DNA of 64,000 nucleotides from Rhizomys pruinosus (GCA_009823505.1 VZQC01001016.1:32114-96113), one strand, 5' to 3'. Positions 11,213-23,734 are shown, counted from the first letter of the stretch. Numbers and translations: made by a program. Notes: generated by a model from the letters alone, not told the origin.

Positions 11213-11365
11213 TTTTTTAATGGTCTTTTTGAGGCAGGGTCTCCCTGTAGCCCCAGCTGTCCTGGAACTCACTCTGTAGACCAGGCTGGCCTTGAACTCA
11301 CAGAGATCTGCCTGCCTCTGCCTCCTGAGTGCTAGGATTAAAGGCGCGCACCACCACGCCCTGCA
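11213..11365 (-). mobile_element. B1 SINE
   Basis: Full-length reverse B1, flanked by near-identical 'acatgtct'/'aaatgtct'. Confidence 0.93.
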
Positions 11366-11502
11366 TAAAATGTCTTTTCAGTTTCCATTGGTGTCTCCTA
11401 AAAGACTTGATCTAAGAAGACTCCCCTTGTACCCATCTACCATGATATGCACATTCCAAGCAACACAGACAAGCCATTTCTAAATATGCTAGAGAACACC
11501 CC

Positions 11503-11713
11503 GATTGGATTGTGATCCCAGACAATAGTAATATAATAATAGCTGATATCTGTGTTAGAAACTTAACTTTGAGATCCAGTCCAATGGAGATTCTACAAAG
11601 ATTGGATTGTGATCCCAGACAATAGTAATATAATATATAATATAATATAATAGTAATATAATATATCTGTGTTAGAAACTTAACTTTGAGATCCAGTCCA
11701 ATGGAGATTCTAC
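11503..11713. repeat. Tandem duplication of a ~100-bp unit with an AT-rich microsatellite inside
   Basis: The unit beginning 'gattggattgtgatcccag' at 11503-11599 is repeated at 11600-11713. The second copy has an expanded ATAATAT stretch at about 11627-11664. Identity is near-perfect outside the AT tract, so the event is recent. Confidence 0.93.
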
Positions 11714-11728
11714 ATACTTATAGCAGCA

Positions 11729-12066
11729 TATTAGTTACTTTTCTGTTGTGATAAAATACCTTGGCCAAGGCCACTTATAGAAGGAAGAACTTGTTTGGGA
11801 TTGTGGTTCCGGAGGGGAAGTATGGCAACGGGTAGCAGCCAGGCAGCTGGACACGAAAGCTGAGAGCTAGTATCTTCAGCACAGACAGGAAGTTGTGAGG
11901 GGACAAGATGTGGCACCAGAGTATAAATTCTCAAAGCCCCCTCCCCTGCATGCTTCCTCTATCAAGGGCCACACTTCCTATTCTTCCACAAATAGCGCCA
12001 CCATTTGGGGAACAAGTATTCAAATCTGTGAGCCCATGGGGGACATAGCCCATTCAAAACACGACA
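11729..12066 (-). mobile_element. MaLR solo LTR, ORR1 type
   Basis: In reverse orientation the sequence follows the ORR1 LTR plan: a start with tgtcccccatggg-like text, a central ggagggggctttgag block, and an end close to 'ttatcacaacagaaaagtaa'. About 340 bp with no internal region, so a solo LTR of a non-coding ERVL-MaLR element. Confidence 0.7.
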
Positions 12067-12097
12067 AGTATTAATACATAATGTAAAAAATGTAATC

Positions 12098-12327
12098 GGG
12101 GCTGGAGAGATGGCCTAGCGGTTAAGAGTGCCGACCGCTCTTACAGAGGATCCGGGTTCGATCCCCAGCACCCACATGGCGGCCGAGAACCATCTGAAAC
12201 TCCAATTCCAGGAGAACTCCAGTTCCAGGGGAATCCGACACCCTCTTCTGACCTCCGCGGCGTTGCACGACACGGGTGCACACACTTGCATGCAGACAGT
12301 ACATTCATACACATACAGAAATTAAAA
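12098..12327 (+). mobile_element. B2-type SINE (young)
   Basis: Complete, with internal duplication. Flanked by 'aaaatgtaatc' on both sides (ending at 12097; again ending at 12338). Confidence 0.94.
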
Positions 12328-12339
12328 AAAATGTAATCA

Positions 12340-13500
12340 ATTCATGAGTGCATTTAGCCAAGAACTGTTAGAATACTAAAAGTACAATACTATTTTGCCA
12401 TATGTGAAGAGGTACAGAAATGAGATGAAAATGAAATTATTTGGTCTCGAGCAGAATTTAGAATAAATACAGAAGTGTAGCCTGGCTAGCTTCAAATCAA
12501 AATGGCTCCCTTCCCCTCCAGCATTTCCCAATGACAAAAGACTCTCCACATAAAGCAAGACCTCTGGTTATGGTATCATCTCTATTAAGAGATGGTAAGA
12601 ATTTTCCTCAGTAAAAACAGAAATATTTAAATGTGGATCTTTTTAACTGGAGAAAGAAACTGCTGAGGATCTTGAAATATTTTCCTATAGCATCATAAAT
12701 CTTAGCTAAAATCAGACCATAGCCAATCTGGAAAGCACATGTGAGTATGATTTCTGTATAATAAACTTAAGATAGTCACAGAGAACTCAGAGTTTCAGGA
12801 GAAAAGTTTATGACAGTACCTTCAGTTTCTCCTTAAACAGGTATAGGCCCTGCAGAGTGAACAATAATTTTTTTGAGCCTAAGACATTCTCCAGCAGAGG
12901 GCAGGCTGGAAAAAAAAACTCAGATGTAAGAAAAGGTCACTTCTCAATGAAAAATGAAGTAGACATAGAATACACAATGGCCTAGAAGCTGTAGCCAAGT
13001 CATGATCATTTCCAGAGAGTAAGATTAGGTCTTTACCAATATAGTTACCATTATAGTCCTTTCATATTATTTTACATTCAAGTATCCATTGAAGCCATCC
13101 TATCTCAGCACCACCATTAGGTGCTGGCTGTAAAAGACAAACCAATTGTTTTCTTCACAGTTATTCAAAAAGAGAAAAAAAAACTGCATTCAAAGATCTG
13201 TGGGCAAGGAAATTAACTCAAGGGGTTTTATTTATGCTTTACATTTATTTTTTGAATTAATAATCATACATATTTACCAGGTAAATAAGTTTTATTTATT
13301 TATTTTAACTTATTGAGCTCAATTAATGCTATCCTTATGTGCATAGTGTAGGGTCTTCCACTGGGGTGAGGGCAACTTACCATGGCGAACCCCACAAAGA
13401 AAAATAACTCCCCTTCCACTAGCATCCAGCTATCAATTGCTGAAAGCTCCTCAGTTATATGTGGTGCCTTGACAATCACTTACCCATTGATACTGGAATT
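12340..13500. other. No recognised gene or repeat
   Basis: AT-rich DNA with only short open frames. Confidence 0.4.
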
Positions 13501-13504
13501 AACA

Positions 13505-13704
13505 AATATTTTATTTATTTTTATTTTATGTGTATGCATATATCGCCTGCATGAATAAAGCCTGTGGAGGCTAGAGAGGGCATTGGATTCCCTCAAACTG
13601 AAATTTCAGACAGTTGTTAGCTGCCGTGTGAGTGCTGGGAATTGAACGAGGGTCCTTCAGAAGAGCAGTCAGTGCTCTTAACCACTGAGCCATCTCTAGC
13701 TCCC
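13505..13704 (-). mobile_element. Old B2/B3-type SINE
   Basis: Reverse element ending 'gagccatctctagctcccc'. Many substitutions and no internal duplication. Confidence 0.8.
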
Positions 13705-13990
13705 CACACTGGCTTGATCTTTTGCAGGTTTTGTGTAGGTGGCCAGAGTTGCTGTGAGTTCATGTATGCAACAACCACATCATGTCCAGAAGACAGAACC
13801 ATGACGTTTTGATTCTTTCCCCTTCCTATATTTGCTCTGATGAGATACGTAACACCAAGCCTCCCCTTACTCAGTCATTACATTGTATCTATCCATTTCC
13901 AACCTCTCCCCCTTCTCCATTCTCTATATTCCAATCTTTGGAACTATTCTACACTCACCTTGTATGAGATATGATCTTTTTTGTTTTAAC

Positions 13991-14219
13991 TTTTTTTTTT
14001 TTTTATGTGTATGAATGTATTGTCTGCATGCAGGTCTTCGCACCCGTGTCGTGCGATGCCGCGGAGGTCAGAAGAGGGTCTCAATTCTCCTGGAACTGGA
14101 TTTCCCCTGGAACTGGAGTCACGGACGGTTCTCAGCCGCCATGTGGGTACTGGGGATCAAACCCGGGTCATCTGCAAGAGCGGTCGGCGCTCTTAACCCC
14201 TAGGCCATCCCTCCAGCCC
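13991..14219 (-). mobile_element. B2-type SINE (young)
   Basis: Reverse element with internal duplication, flanked by 'agatatgat' direct repeats. Confidence 0.93.
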
Positions 14220-14694
14220 AAGATATGATATTTTAGTAAATCCCAGAGTGGCAATAATAGCTTGGAGTCTTAAAGAAGTAGTAAATGTATTTTTGGTTGT
14301 AGGGAGAGATATGTGTGATTGTGGTTAGAGGATAAACTACTGCAGGTTATATTTTCCAAGAATGAAGAAAATAACATCTTGTATCCCACATGCTTATCTT
14401 CAGTCTTATCTAACACTCCTTCAAGGTAGTCTGAGTCTTCCCTTTGTCTCCGGACTTGTCTTATTATTTCTTGGAAAAGGGAAATGCCATTTGGGGATAT
14501 TTGAAACCATTATAATAAACTTTGCAGCTTTCTATTCGACGTATTGGAGCATTTACATTTTGGGTACTTTCTTGTACACAGCCACCATGATGTGAGACTC
14601 TCAAGTCATATGGAAAGACTCATAGACCTAGGTGAACTTCTACTTAGTACCAGCATCCAATGTATTAATTTGGGTCAAGTTTGGTCCTGATTAT
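14220..14694. other. No recognised gene or repeat
   Basis: A 77-codon open frame at 14362-14595 shows no recognisable domain and is likely chance. Confidence 0.4.
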
Positions 14695-15028
14695 AACTCT
14701 GTCAGAACTCTACAGAAGAGGGGGTAGAAAGATTGTAAGAGACAGGGGAGGAGGTACATGCTCATAATGGAACACAGTCTTACAGGCTCCTGGGACCTTG
14801 CTCATATGAATCTACAACAATGGTGTCAGCATGCACAAGACCCATGCAAACTCAAGCAGACAAAAACATAGATCTGTGGAAATGGGCAGCAGGCCGCAAT
14901 CTCAGTCGAAGAATTATTGACAATTGATTAGTTCTGGGTGAGGAAGAGCTGATCCTCTTAAAAGGAAAGACTCTAGATAGACTGAGCAGACCCCAGTGGA
15001 TGAACTTGCATGGAGGGATGTCTGGCTA
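14695..15028 (+). mobile_element. Lx-type L1 3' UTR fragment
   Basis: 'gtagaaagattgtaagag' followed by 'gtcagcatgcacaagaccc' and 'attgacaattgatta' are landmarks of the rodent Lx L1 3' UTR, in sense orientation. Truncated at both ends. Confidence 0.7.
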
Positions 15029-15302
15029 AGAAACATGTGGAAAAAGCAAATTATCTGAGTGAAAACCCGCAGTTAGTATTATTTCAGTGTTGTTTCTGCT
15101 ATAGGAACACAAATCAGAAGATTTACGTAAAGAAGTTCTCAAACTCACACAATAAAAATTTCCTTTATTCATAAATGTTCTAATGTGTCCATTTCAATGA
15201 CATTGTTCATTGAGTGCTTCAAACTGTACAAACCAGGCTAGTGATTTTGAGAAAAATCATTAGATATCATGAGTTATAGTTCTCAAGAAATTCATTTGAA
15301 CT

Positions 15303-15438
15303 AGGCATGATGATCCATGCCTTTAACTCAAACATTTAGGAGGCAGGTGTGTCTCTGACTCCAAGACCAGCCTGGTATACATATCAAGTTCCAAGCCAGG
15401 CAGGACAGCATAGGAGGATTCTGTCTCCAAAAAATATT
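15303..15438 (+). mobile_element. Old B1 SINE shared by both duplication copies
   Basis: Sense B1 ('ggcatgatgatccatgcctttaa' start) with heavy divergence. The same element is at 54668-54783, so it predates the duplication. Confidence 0.8.
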
Positions 15439-16039
15439 TCTTTTTCAAGTGATATGGATGACAAATATTATGAAATCATAGAGGTTGCAACACATTATGG
15501 GTTTAAATTTAATTGGTATATTGGTTGCCCTAGTTTGCAAATATCAAGGATGGTGTTAAAAACTGTCACAATAAAAAAATGAAGGACTCTTTATATATCT
15601 TTAGTTAGTGAAATGATGATTTTCGGTTTTCATCAACTATAAAGATAGAAATTATTTTGAGACAGAAATAATTATTTATAGCATAGAGATAACTTACAAT
15701 ACATCTCCTCATGTATAATAGCTAATTATCTTACTAACAAAACTTTGGAAAATAGTATTTTTATATTTTCTAACTTCATTCCGATATTATAATGTGATAC
15801 TGTCAATCTTTCCATAAACAACAATCTGTGAATCACTAACATTCTTCCTGACATAAATTAACATGATGCCTTGAAAATGCAAACGGAGCAATGTATTTTA
15901 ATCTAGAAAGAAGGAAATTGCCAAGTGAGATTACCACAATGAAAGAACATTCTAATAGACTGAGCAATTATAACTTTCCATGACTGTATAAACTGTATGA
16001 ACTTTTTAACACAGGTACAACAGAAGTTTTCAGAAGGCA

Positions 16040-17130
16040 TGCTACACACCGAAGAGAAAGATAAACACAAATTTTATACAACAGCAAAGAATCAACCATG
16101 TGAGAACAGCTGTAAAAATAATACAAACTAACAAAATTAATAACATACAGGAAAACTTTTCCCTTGTGGTTCCAAGTGCTGTTTTCCTATGTTCTACAAT
16201 CAAAGGAGCCAGATTAACAGATTGGATTAAAATCAAGATAAATCTACTTGGTGGTTCCAAGAAACGCATCTCTACACAGAAAAATTCAGGAACACACTGA
16301 AAGGATAGAGAGTGGAATGATTAGCAAATGCAACAGGAAAAGAAGCAAGTGTTCCTATTTAATATCTGACAAAAGAGACTTCAAATAAAACCTGTCCAGA
16401 GATAGTGAATGTCACTTCAAACTGACTAAGGGAACATTAAACTCAAAATGTGTATACAACAAATAAAAGATTATGAAATTCATTACACAAGCACTGATTG
16501 ATGGAAAAATAGAGATGAAGTTCCACATGATGATCATAGTGACTTTCAAACCCCACTCTCACCAATAGGCAAGTTGAGAAAACATGCAAACAGAGAAACT
16601 TCTGAGTTAAATAACATCAGATCAAATGCACTTAATACTCATCTACAGATTATCCGGCCCCAAATCCCAGAAGACATACTCTCAGCAGCTCATGGAACTT
16701 CTCCTAAGATATATAATGGAACACAAAACAAGAATTAGCAAACATTAAATTGTTTCCAATCCTATATCTAATGGCAATAGAATAAATCTGGAAACCAATA
16801 GCAAGAGAAATGACAGAAAATTATGAACTATGGAAATTGAATTACGTACTATCAAATGAGGGGTGCCTCATCAAGAAGTCAAAGGAATTAGAACGATGCT
16901 TGGAATCAAGTGAAAATGAAAACAAACCTTGCTAAACCCACTTGGTACAATGGCAGTTGTCCTATAAAGTAAGTTTATGGTTAAACAACATTAAGGATGA
17001 AAAGAAATCTCAAATAAATAATTTAATATTCTATTTTATGGCTTTGAGAAAGGAGCAAGATAAGTCCCAAATCAATAGATTTACAGCAATAAAATAAAGA
17101 ACTGAATAGAAATAAATGAATTTCTTAAAA
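16040..17130 (+). mobile_element. Ancient L1 ORF2 endonuclease-region remnant
   Basis: Sense-strand decay product. Near 16205 the text translates like RLTDWIKIK, and near 16680-16880 it follows the L1 endonuclease C-terminal region ('ctcagcagctcatggaact', 'tggaaaccaatagcaagag', 'aaattgaattacgta'). No long frame survives. Confidence 0.6.
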
Positions 17131-17143
17131 GTTTAAATAAGCT

Positions 17144-17367
17144 GGGGCTGGAGAGATAGCCTAGAGGTTAAGAGCGCTCACTGCTCTTGCAGAGGACCCG
17201 GATTCCATCCCCAGCACCCACATGGCGGCTGAGAACCATCTTTAACTCCAGTTCCAGGAGAACTCCAGTTCCAGGGGAATCTGACACCCTCTTCTGACCT
17301 CCGTGGCATTGCAGGACACGGGTGCACAAACCTACATGCAGACAGTACATTCATACACATAAAAAAC
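17144..17367 (+). mobile_element. B2-type SINE (young)
   Basis: Complete with internal duplication, flanked by 'gtttaaataa' repeats. Confidence 0.93.
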
Positions 17368-17429
17368 AGTTTAAATAATCAATGAACCAGAGTTTGTTTG
17401 CTGAAAATGTAAACAAGGCTAAAAAGCCT

Positions 17430-17690
17430 CTTTGGTAATGTTTGTCAGTTAACATTACTGGAGATAATAGCCTAGGGAAAGGGCCTGTGTGTGGAATTAT
17501 TTACAGTTGGTTAGCCTCTAGGAAAACCTGAGAGGGATTATTGTGACTAGGTTAATTTAGGTATGATAGGCCACCCTAAAGTACAGTATTGGGACAGCAT
17601 TCCCTGGGCCTGTGTCCATATAAGGGAGAAAAGTAGCTGAGCACTAGCATTCATCAGTTTCTTTTTTCAGTCTGAAGAATAACTAAGACA
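17430..17690 (+). mobile_element. Ancient MaLR LTR, MLT1 type
   Basis: 'gggattattgtgactaggtt', 'ccaccctaaa' and 'agctgagcactagcattcat' appear in the order known for MLT1 LTRs. Diverged. Confidence 0.6.
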
Positions 17691-18400
17691 CAAGATTGTT
17701 TCAGAGCTGTGGGGTTTTTCCTTAGATAAACCTGACCTTGGGCCTGCTTTGAGGGAGGAATGTTGAAGATCTGGATGTTTTGAGAGAGATAAGCCTTTGA
17801 ACACTATAGCAGAGCTGAATGGATCATTCTGGTCGGAGCTTGTAAGACAAGAATGCTGTGAATGGCATAGAGTGGATGTCGATTCCTATGATTTTAGAGG
17901 GAAACCAGGACTCTATCAGCAATATAGATAGGGGGCTATTAATGGAATATTTTGGCCCAGACTTGGGCTCTACTCTGAGCATGTCCTGAATCTAGTATTC
18001 ATCAAGGCTGAATATGTGTACAGTGGGATGAGTTGTTTGGTAGAAGAAATTTCCAGACTGGATTGCTCTCAGGCCTTGAAATGTCTGCTGTGAACTTCTG
18101 TTTCCAGGTCTAGAGTGAGGGGGAACAACAACAACAACAACAACAAGTGTAAAGTTAGAAGAAAGGGTAAAGATTTTGGGGAAAATTGTATGATAAGTTT
18201 TAAAGTTTGACACATGGAGAAAACATGTCAAACTTTCTGGAATTGGTAGAGAGTAGTGTAGTTTTAAAAATAATCCTGAGCAGAAAGAGCATTACTGGAG
18301 ATATGCCCATATCTGATTAAAGTTATAATACCCGCCCCCCACACAAATAGCATGACACAAAATTTCAAAATTTGGCTACAGTGAAGAGTAATGGTGAATT
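17691..18400. other. No recognised gene; contains a short (CAA)n run
   Basis: A (CAA)n tract lies at 18124-18147. Otherwise unassigned. Confidence 0.45.
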
Positions 18401-18410
18401 CATATCTTTT

Positions 18411-18615
18411 TTTAAAATGTATATGAGTGTACTGTCTGCATGTAGGTTGGTGCATCCATGTTGTTCAGTGCCGTGGAGGTCAGAAGAGGGCATCGGATTC
18501 TCCTGGAACCGGAGTTGAAAACAGTTCTTAGCCGCCATGTGGGTGCTGGGACTCGAACCTGGGTCCTCTGCAAAAGCAGTCAGCGCTCCTAACTGCTGAA
18601 CCATCTCTCCAGCCC
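18411..18615 (-). mobile_element. B2-type SINE (older)
   Basis: Reverse element without internal duplication, flanked by 'ttcatatctttt' repeats. Confidence 0.9.
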
Positions 18616-18629
18616 GAGTTCATATCTTT

Positions 18630-18955
18630 TAAATAAATACCCAAAGGTGAGATACTTGAATCCAAATGTGGTTCCCCTAAATGTGATGCCACTGCCGGGT
18701 ACTAACTTTATACCAGTAGTGTTACTTTTGCTCCACTTTCTCACATGAAAAATACGTTTTGGTAACAAGCATTCTAATTGTGGTAAGACGTAATTTCTGA
18801 TTTGCGTTTCCCAAACGGCTAAAGATAGTCAACATATTTTCAAATATTTATGTGCATCTTGTATCACCTTTTGGAATTCTTTACTGAGATTACTGGCATA
18901 GATATTGATTGAGTTATGTGGTTGTGGATATTAAATTATTGTACTCAGTGTTTTA
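18630..18955 (-). mobile_element. Ancient L1M-type 3' region
   Basis: 'taagacgtaatttctgattt' and 'gcgtttcccaaacggctaa' correspond to the well-known mammalian L1 3' segment in reverse orientation. Its distal part is shared with copy B at 55300-55400. Confidence 0.55.
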
Positions 18956-19725
18956 CCTATAAATTTTATTTTAGATGAATACTTGAGACAAATTCTCATC
19001 CTTCATATTTTGGAGAGTTGTTGCATTCTGCTACCTATGACCTTGGTAGTAAATGGGCATTTAATATAATATAATTAATTTTTAAGGTTCTTGGATATTC
19101 TTCCTTTAAAAACATTGCTTTTATTTTTTGTGAACTTCATACCTGAGTATTGTCTTTGCATTATTTCTCTGCCTTCCAGTCCCCACCAACTGCTCCCGTG
19201 TCCCTCCTCCCTCACAATGTCTTTTTCTTTTCTTTATGATTATTGCATCAACAGACATACCTTGATAAATGTATATGTATAATGCACTGTATCCATTTAG
19301 TAGTGCTTCTGCATACATGTGTTAGGGCTGTCCATTGGGATTTGATAACATTTCATATTATGCTTTATCCACAGATAAAACTGGATCACTCTTCTTCAGT
19401 ATCCAGTAATTGACTGTAACACTCTCATCTTTCATGGGACACCATGAAATTTCCTCCATACATCTTGGAATGTCAATTGGTTCTGTCACTGTTCAGATCT
19501 TGTTAGGCTGTCAGTTTGTGGAGATTACTTTGGTACAGCTTCCATATCATTTCTAGAATGTATTAACTAGAGGCAGGTATCTTGTCCCTCTGCTCTTACA
19601 CCCCCACTTCCTTGATGACCCCTGAATATTATGTGTAGAGGTTGCATTGCAGATGTGTCACTTAGGGATAGAATCCTGACAATCACTTATTCTCTGTATT
19701 TGACTAGTTTTGGAACTTTTATGTT
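18956..19725 (-). mobile_element. L1-type 3' UTR-like segment shared by both duplication copies
   Basis: Paralogous to 58991-59940. A part near 19630-19715 also resembles 39020-39110, which suggests an L1/Lx 3' UTR in reverse orientation rather than unique DNA. Confidence 0.45.
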
Positions 19726-20069
19726 AGGACCAGGTCAGAAAGAGTTAGCTGTAAAATTGAGTTAGCTAAAGCAATCCTGGTTCCCATGACTACCTTAACC
19801 ACAAGAATACAGTCCAGCCCTGAGTTCCTAGTTCCCACAGCTACCTGAGGTCAGGATGAACTTTCCCAGCCCTGAAGGAGTGCTTCCCACCCTGTAAGGA
19901 GCCCATTCCTCTCCAAGGGGCTTCACGTTGCAAAACACAACCGATCAGCTTAAAGGGCACCACTACTTACATTGTGTTTCTATAGCCTCACAATTGTGTT
20001 TCTATAACATCACCAAATTCCTCTAGTTTGTGTTTTTTTGTCCTTAAAATCTCTCTGTAATAGACAGTA
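19726..20069. other. Unclassified, possibly LTR-derived segment
   Basis: Starts 'tgttaggaccaggtcag' and is absent from copy B at the matching place. GC-richer than its surroundings. It looks LTR-like, but I cannot define the ends. Confidence 0.3.
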
Positions 20070-20785
20070 GACACTGTACTCATCCCTGTGTGGAGTGGTT
20101 TGCATCCCAACATTTTCTTGTATCACCTTCAGAATTTTGGCCTACACGTTGAGGTCTTTGATCCATTTGGAGTTGATTTTTGTACAGGGTGAGAGCTAGG
20201 GGCTTAATTTTATTCTTCGACAAATGGTGATCTAGTTTTGCCAGCACCATTTGCTGAAGGTGCTGTCTTTCCTCCATTGTATCTTCTTGGCCCCTTTGTC
20301 AAATATGAAGTGACTGAAATAGTATGTCCTCAAGTTTGGATCTTCAATTTTGTTTCACTGGTCTATGGGCCTGTTTTTGTGCCAGTACCAGGTTGTTTTT
20401 ATGACTATAATCCTGTAATATGGTTTGAAATCTGGTATAGTGATCCCCCCTGTATTGCACTTTTCACTCAGGGTTGCTTTGGGTATTCAGGGTCTTTTGT
20501 TTTTCCTTATGAATTTAAGGAAGTTTTCTCCAAGTATGTGAAGAAATGGGGATTTTAATTGGGATTGCATTGAATCTGCATATTAATTTGGGTAGAATGA
20601 ACATTTTTACTATATTAATTTTTCCAAACCGTGAGCATGGGAGGTCTTTCCATCTTCTGATGTTTTCTTCAATCCCCTTCTTCAGGGGTTTAAAATTTTT
20701 GTTGTAAAGATCTTTGGTGTCTTTGGTTAAGTTTGTTTCTAGGTATTTTATTGTTTTTGTGGCTATTGTTAGTGGGAAGGTCTGG
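20070..20785 (-). mobile_element. L1 ORF2 fragment, non-inverted part of a twin-primed insertion
   Basis: The minus strand encodes L1 ORF2 downstream of the RT core: [21 protein letters not shown] and [19 protein letters not shown] are the standard motifs, followed by QRPQR-type text. Broken by frameshifts. Confidence 0.88.
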
Positions 20786-20789
20786 AACA

Positions 20790-21075
20790 CAGCAAGGCTC
20801 TCCCCTTTCAATATAGTGCTTGAAATACTTGCCAGAGCAATAAGGCAAGAAAGGGAAATTAAAGGAGTACTAATTGGAAAAGAGGAAGTTAAACTATCCC
20901 TCTTTGCAGATGATATGATAATTTATGTAAGGGATGCTAAAAACTCTACCAGATAACTCCTAGAAATGATTAAGAGTTTCAGTAAAGTGGCAGGATACAA
21001 AATTAATCTAGAAAATTCAGTAGCCTTTCTTTACACCAACAACAAGCAACTGGAGAAGGAATACAGGAAGGAATT
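20790..21075 (+). mobile_element. L1 ORF2 RT fragment, inverted 5' part of the same insertion
   Basis: The plus strand encodes the RT core: [30 protein letters not shown] with the catalytic ADD, then a stop and [12 protein letters not shown]. Its last residues (NNKQLEKEY) lie just upstream, in L1 order, of the first residues of the minus-strand piece. Head-to-head orientation with a nearly contiguous breakpoint is the signature of twin priming. Confidence 0.88.
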
Positions 21076-21079
21076 TTAT

Positions 21080-21790
21080 ACCTGGTACTATAATCCTGGT
21101 AGGCTCTAAGGTAGAACATACTATTCTCATTTCAATAAGTTGTACCCCTGTCAAATTGATTTCTAAATATTTGTTTACACACATAGAACTGGACCACTCT
21201 CAAATTTGGTCAGGAAGCTTCTTTTGCAATGGACAGCAGTCAATGAAGTCATGGGAAACTGGTCAAAGTTCTGAAAACAAGAGACCAAGTGTGAGAACAG
21301 GACATCTATAGTCAACAACCCACCACCACCAAAGCTCAAGGGATAATGCAGAGAAGAGGCAGAAAGAATGTTAAGAACTAGAGAATGGAGAGAAATCCTG
21401 TCTTGTGAACACAACATGGCTGTCACACTCATGAATTCACAGCAGCTGTGGTTACCTGCACAAAAGTTACACAAGTTCAAGCTCCAATCCCAGCAGTGAT
21501 GGGGTCTATGCTCTCCAGTCCTCACCCCTATCTGAGACAGTATTGGCAGTGGAGGGCTGCAGAGGGAGGAGAAATCATTCTCTTTTGAGTACATGGTCCT
21601 GGCACTTCTGTGTGCTCAGTGGATGGCTCCACATCCTTGTAGGCACAGAGTTTAGTGGGTCATAGAAAGAAAATGATCAGTTGAGAGAGGGAGTGTTGGA
21701 GGATGTGGTATTTGGAGGGGAAAAGGGGTGGATAGGATCATATTTTGTTGCACACATATATGAAATTCTCAAAATAATAAAAAATGTATC
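21080..21790 (+). mobile_element. Lx-type L1 3' end (copy A)
   Basis: Lx 3' UTR landmarks ('cagaaagaatgttaag', 'gtgtgagaacaggac') and a terminal 'aaaataataaaaaatg' tail. Paralogous to 60800-61545. The 139-codon minus-strand frame inside is a chance ORF. Confidence 0.7.
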
Positions 21791-22239
21791 AGGTCATGTT
21801 CACTCTCCACTCTCTTTCCTAGGTCTCCCCATAGCACTTTTTCCTCCTGACTTCATGTCCTCTTGTTATGAAATACTAAATCTAGTTAGTGCTGTGCATA
21901 TGCAGATGGGTGTTCCTCCTTAGGGGCTTTTATGATGTTAATGTCCTAAGTTAGACGTTCTATAACTATCCCCTTCCTTGTTCCTCAGATTTTCACACAT
22001 AAAGGAGCATGTACAATGGAATTTTTAAAGATAAATTCTGTTATTTTCTGTCATCATAGTTATCCACCAGATTCATAAAGATTTTTTTTATCATTTTCAT
22101 TAAATATAAGCACACCACGTATGTATGCACTCCTTTAACAACTTTCCTATTCCTTTAAACAGTATAGCACCAAACACATAGAAATAAATTTTAGCCCATT
22201 TTCCTTTTATTGAGATAAAAATTAGATATAGAATTATAG

Positions 22240-22480
22240 AATTCATCATCTTAGCAAGTTTAAAATGCACAGTTAGGAAGTTTTAGTATATTAAGATACT
22301 TTGCAAACTTTACCAGTATTTACCAAATATTTCAATAGAATACCTAAATTGAACTTTGTTATCTTTGGTCAGGATCTTTTTGCCACCATCAATACCCATC
22401 ACTTAATAATAATTGGCATTCTTCTACTGGTGTACAACAAATATTATTTTGTGTCTGGCATTTTACCCTAATATATTTTC
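22240..22480. mobile_element. Ancient L1M-type segment (copy A)
   Basis: 'taaaatgcacagttaggaag' and 'ttttgtgtctggcattt' are remnants of an old mammalian L1 3' region. Shared with 62790-63040. Confidence 0.45.
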
Positions 22481-22989
22481 CTTATAAATGTTCTTTTTCT
22501 TGATAATTGCACACACATATACAATGAAACAATGAAGTATAATTATATCCACTTCTCCTAGTATCTCCCAATGTCTCTCCTCTAATCCCCAACATTGTAT
22601 ATTTTCTTTTTATTCATTTTTCCTTTTATTACCCCACTAAGTGTAGTTAGTCCTGCACATATGTGTATGGGTGTACTCTGTCCACTAAGGTGGGAAACCC
22701 ACCCATGGCCACATACTCAAAAGAGAATGATTCTCCATCACCTATCAGCTATCTTCAATAAAAGGTAGAGCCTGGAAAGCTCCGTGCTCGACTATGCTGG
22801 GATTTTGGTCAGCCAGATCTTGTAGCTCTTATGTAGGTATCCACAGCTGATGTGACATCCATATTGTGTCCAGAGGACAGCACTTCACAGCATTCCTCTC
22901 TGTCCTCTGGCCCTCACTTTTTCCTGCATTCTTTCTAAGGATGTTCTCTGAGACTTGGCAGCTTGACTGTGGGGAGTGTTGATAAGGAA

Positions 22990-23235
22990 GTCTTGCTGTT
23001 GAGACTTGACAGAAGGCCCAGCAGTTAAGACCACTGGCTGCTCCCAGAGAGGACCTGGGTTCAGTTCCCAGCACCCACACAGCAGCTAATAACCATCTGT
23101 AACTCCAGCTCCAGGGAATTTTACATCCTCTTCTGACCTCTGTGGGCATTGCATGACATGGGCGGCATAGGTGCACTTACATGCATGCAATGCACTCATA
23201 TTCACAAAATAAAAATAATAAATAAAATATGTTAA
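22990..23235 (+). mobile_element. Old B3/B2-type SINE shared by both duplication copies
   Basis: tRNA-like SINE with B-box 'gggttcagttcccagcaccc'. The counterpart at 63570-63785 shows that it predates the duplication. Confidence 0.8.
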
Positions 23236-23314
23236 TTAAAATTTTTTTTTCTCTTTTCACAAAACCCCCCGGAACAATATAAAATGATAATGACAAAACA
23301 AAGTGGAAAAAAAA

Positions 23315-23343
23315 GGGGTGTGTGTGTGTGTGTGTGTGTGTGT
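23315..23343. repeat. (TG)n microsatellite
   Basis: Pure TG run. Confidence 0.97.
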
Positions 23344-23734
23344 ATTTCCATTTCTTTGCTGGTGAAGTAAAGAATCAACCTACAGAAGGCAGTTCTGCCT
23401 TCATCTACACAATGGAGTTCCATGCAGTGGTAAAGAAAGATGACGCCATAAGATTTGCAGGTAAATGGATGGAACTTGAAGCCATTATGCTAAGTGAAGT
23501 AACACAGTCCCCCCAACCCCCAAACAAATGGGGAATGGTTTTCCTCATTTGTGGATGCTAGTACCAAATCTCCCAATTGAAAGAAAAGCTGAGCAATGTT
23601 ATTGTTATATTTCTATCTGAAAGCAATTGTGATGTTACAATGTGAATATCTTAATGAGTCCTAGACTTAACTTACCACTTACTTTCAGGCATGGTAATTA
23701 ATGTACATGGGTGGAAGGTATATATTCATATTTT

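Larger units (their letters stand above)
15030..23235. repeat. Segmental duplication, copy A
   Basis: Non-allelic paralogue of 54412-63785. Homologous blocks in the same order and orientation are 15030-15990 with 54412-55295, 18835-19725 with 55297-55402 plus 58068-59940, and 21080-23235 with 60800-63785. Copy A alone has 15990-18835 and the 5'-inverted L1. It contains no receptor gene. Confidence 0.88.

Noticed and set aside
21175..21594. 139-codon minus-strand open frame
   Set aside because: Antisense of an Lx L1 3' UTR. The same region in copy B is not open over its length.
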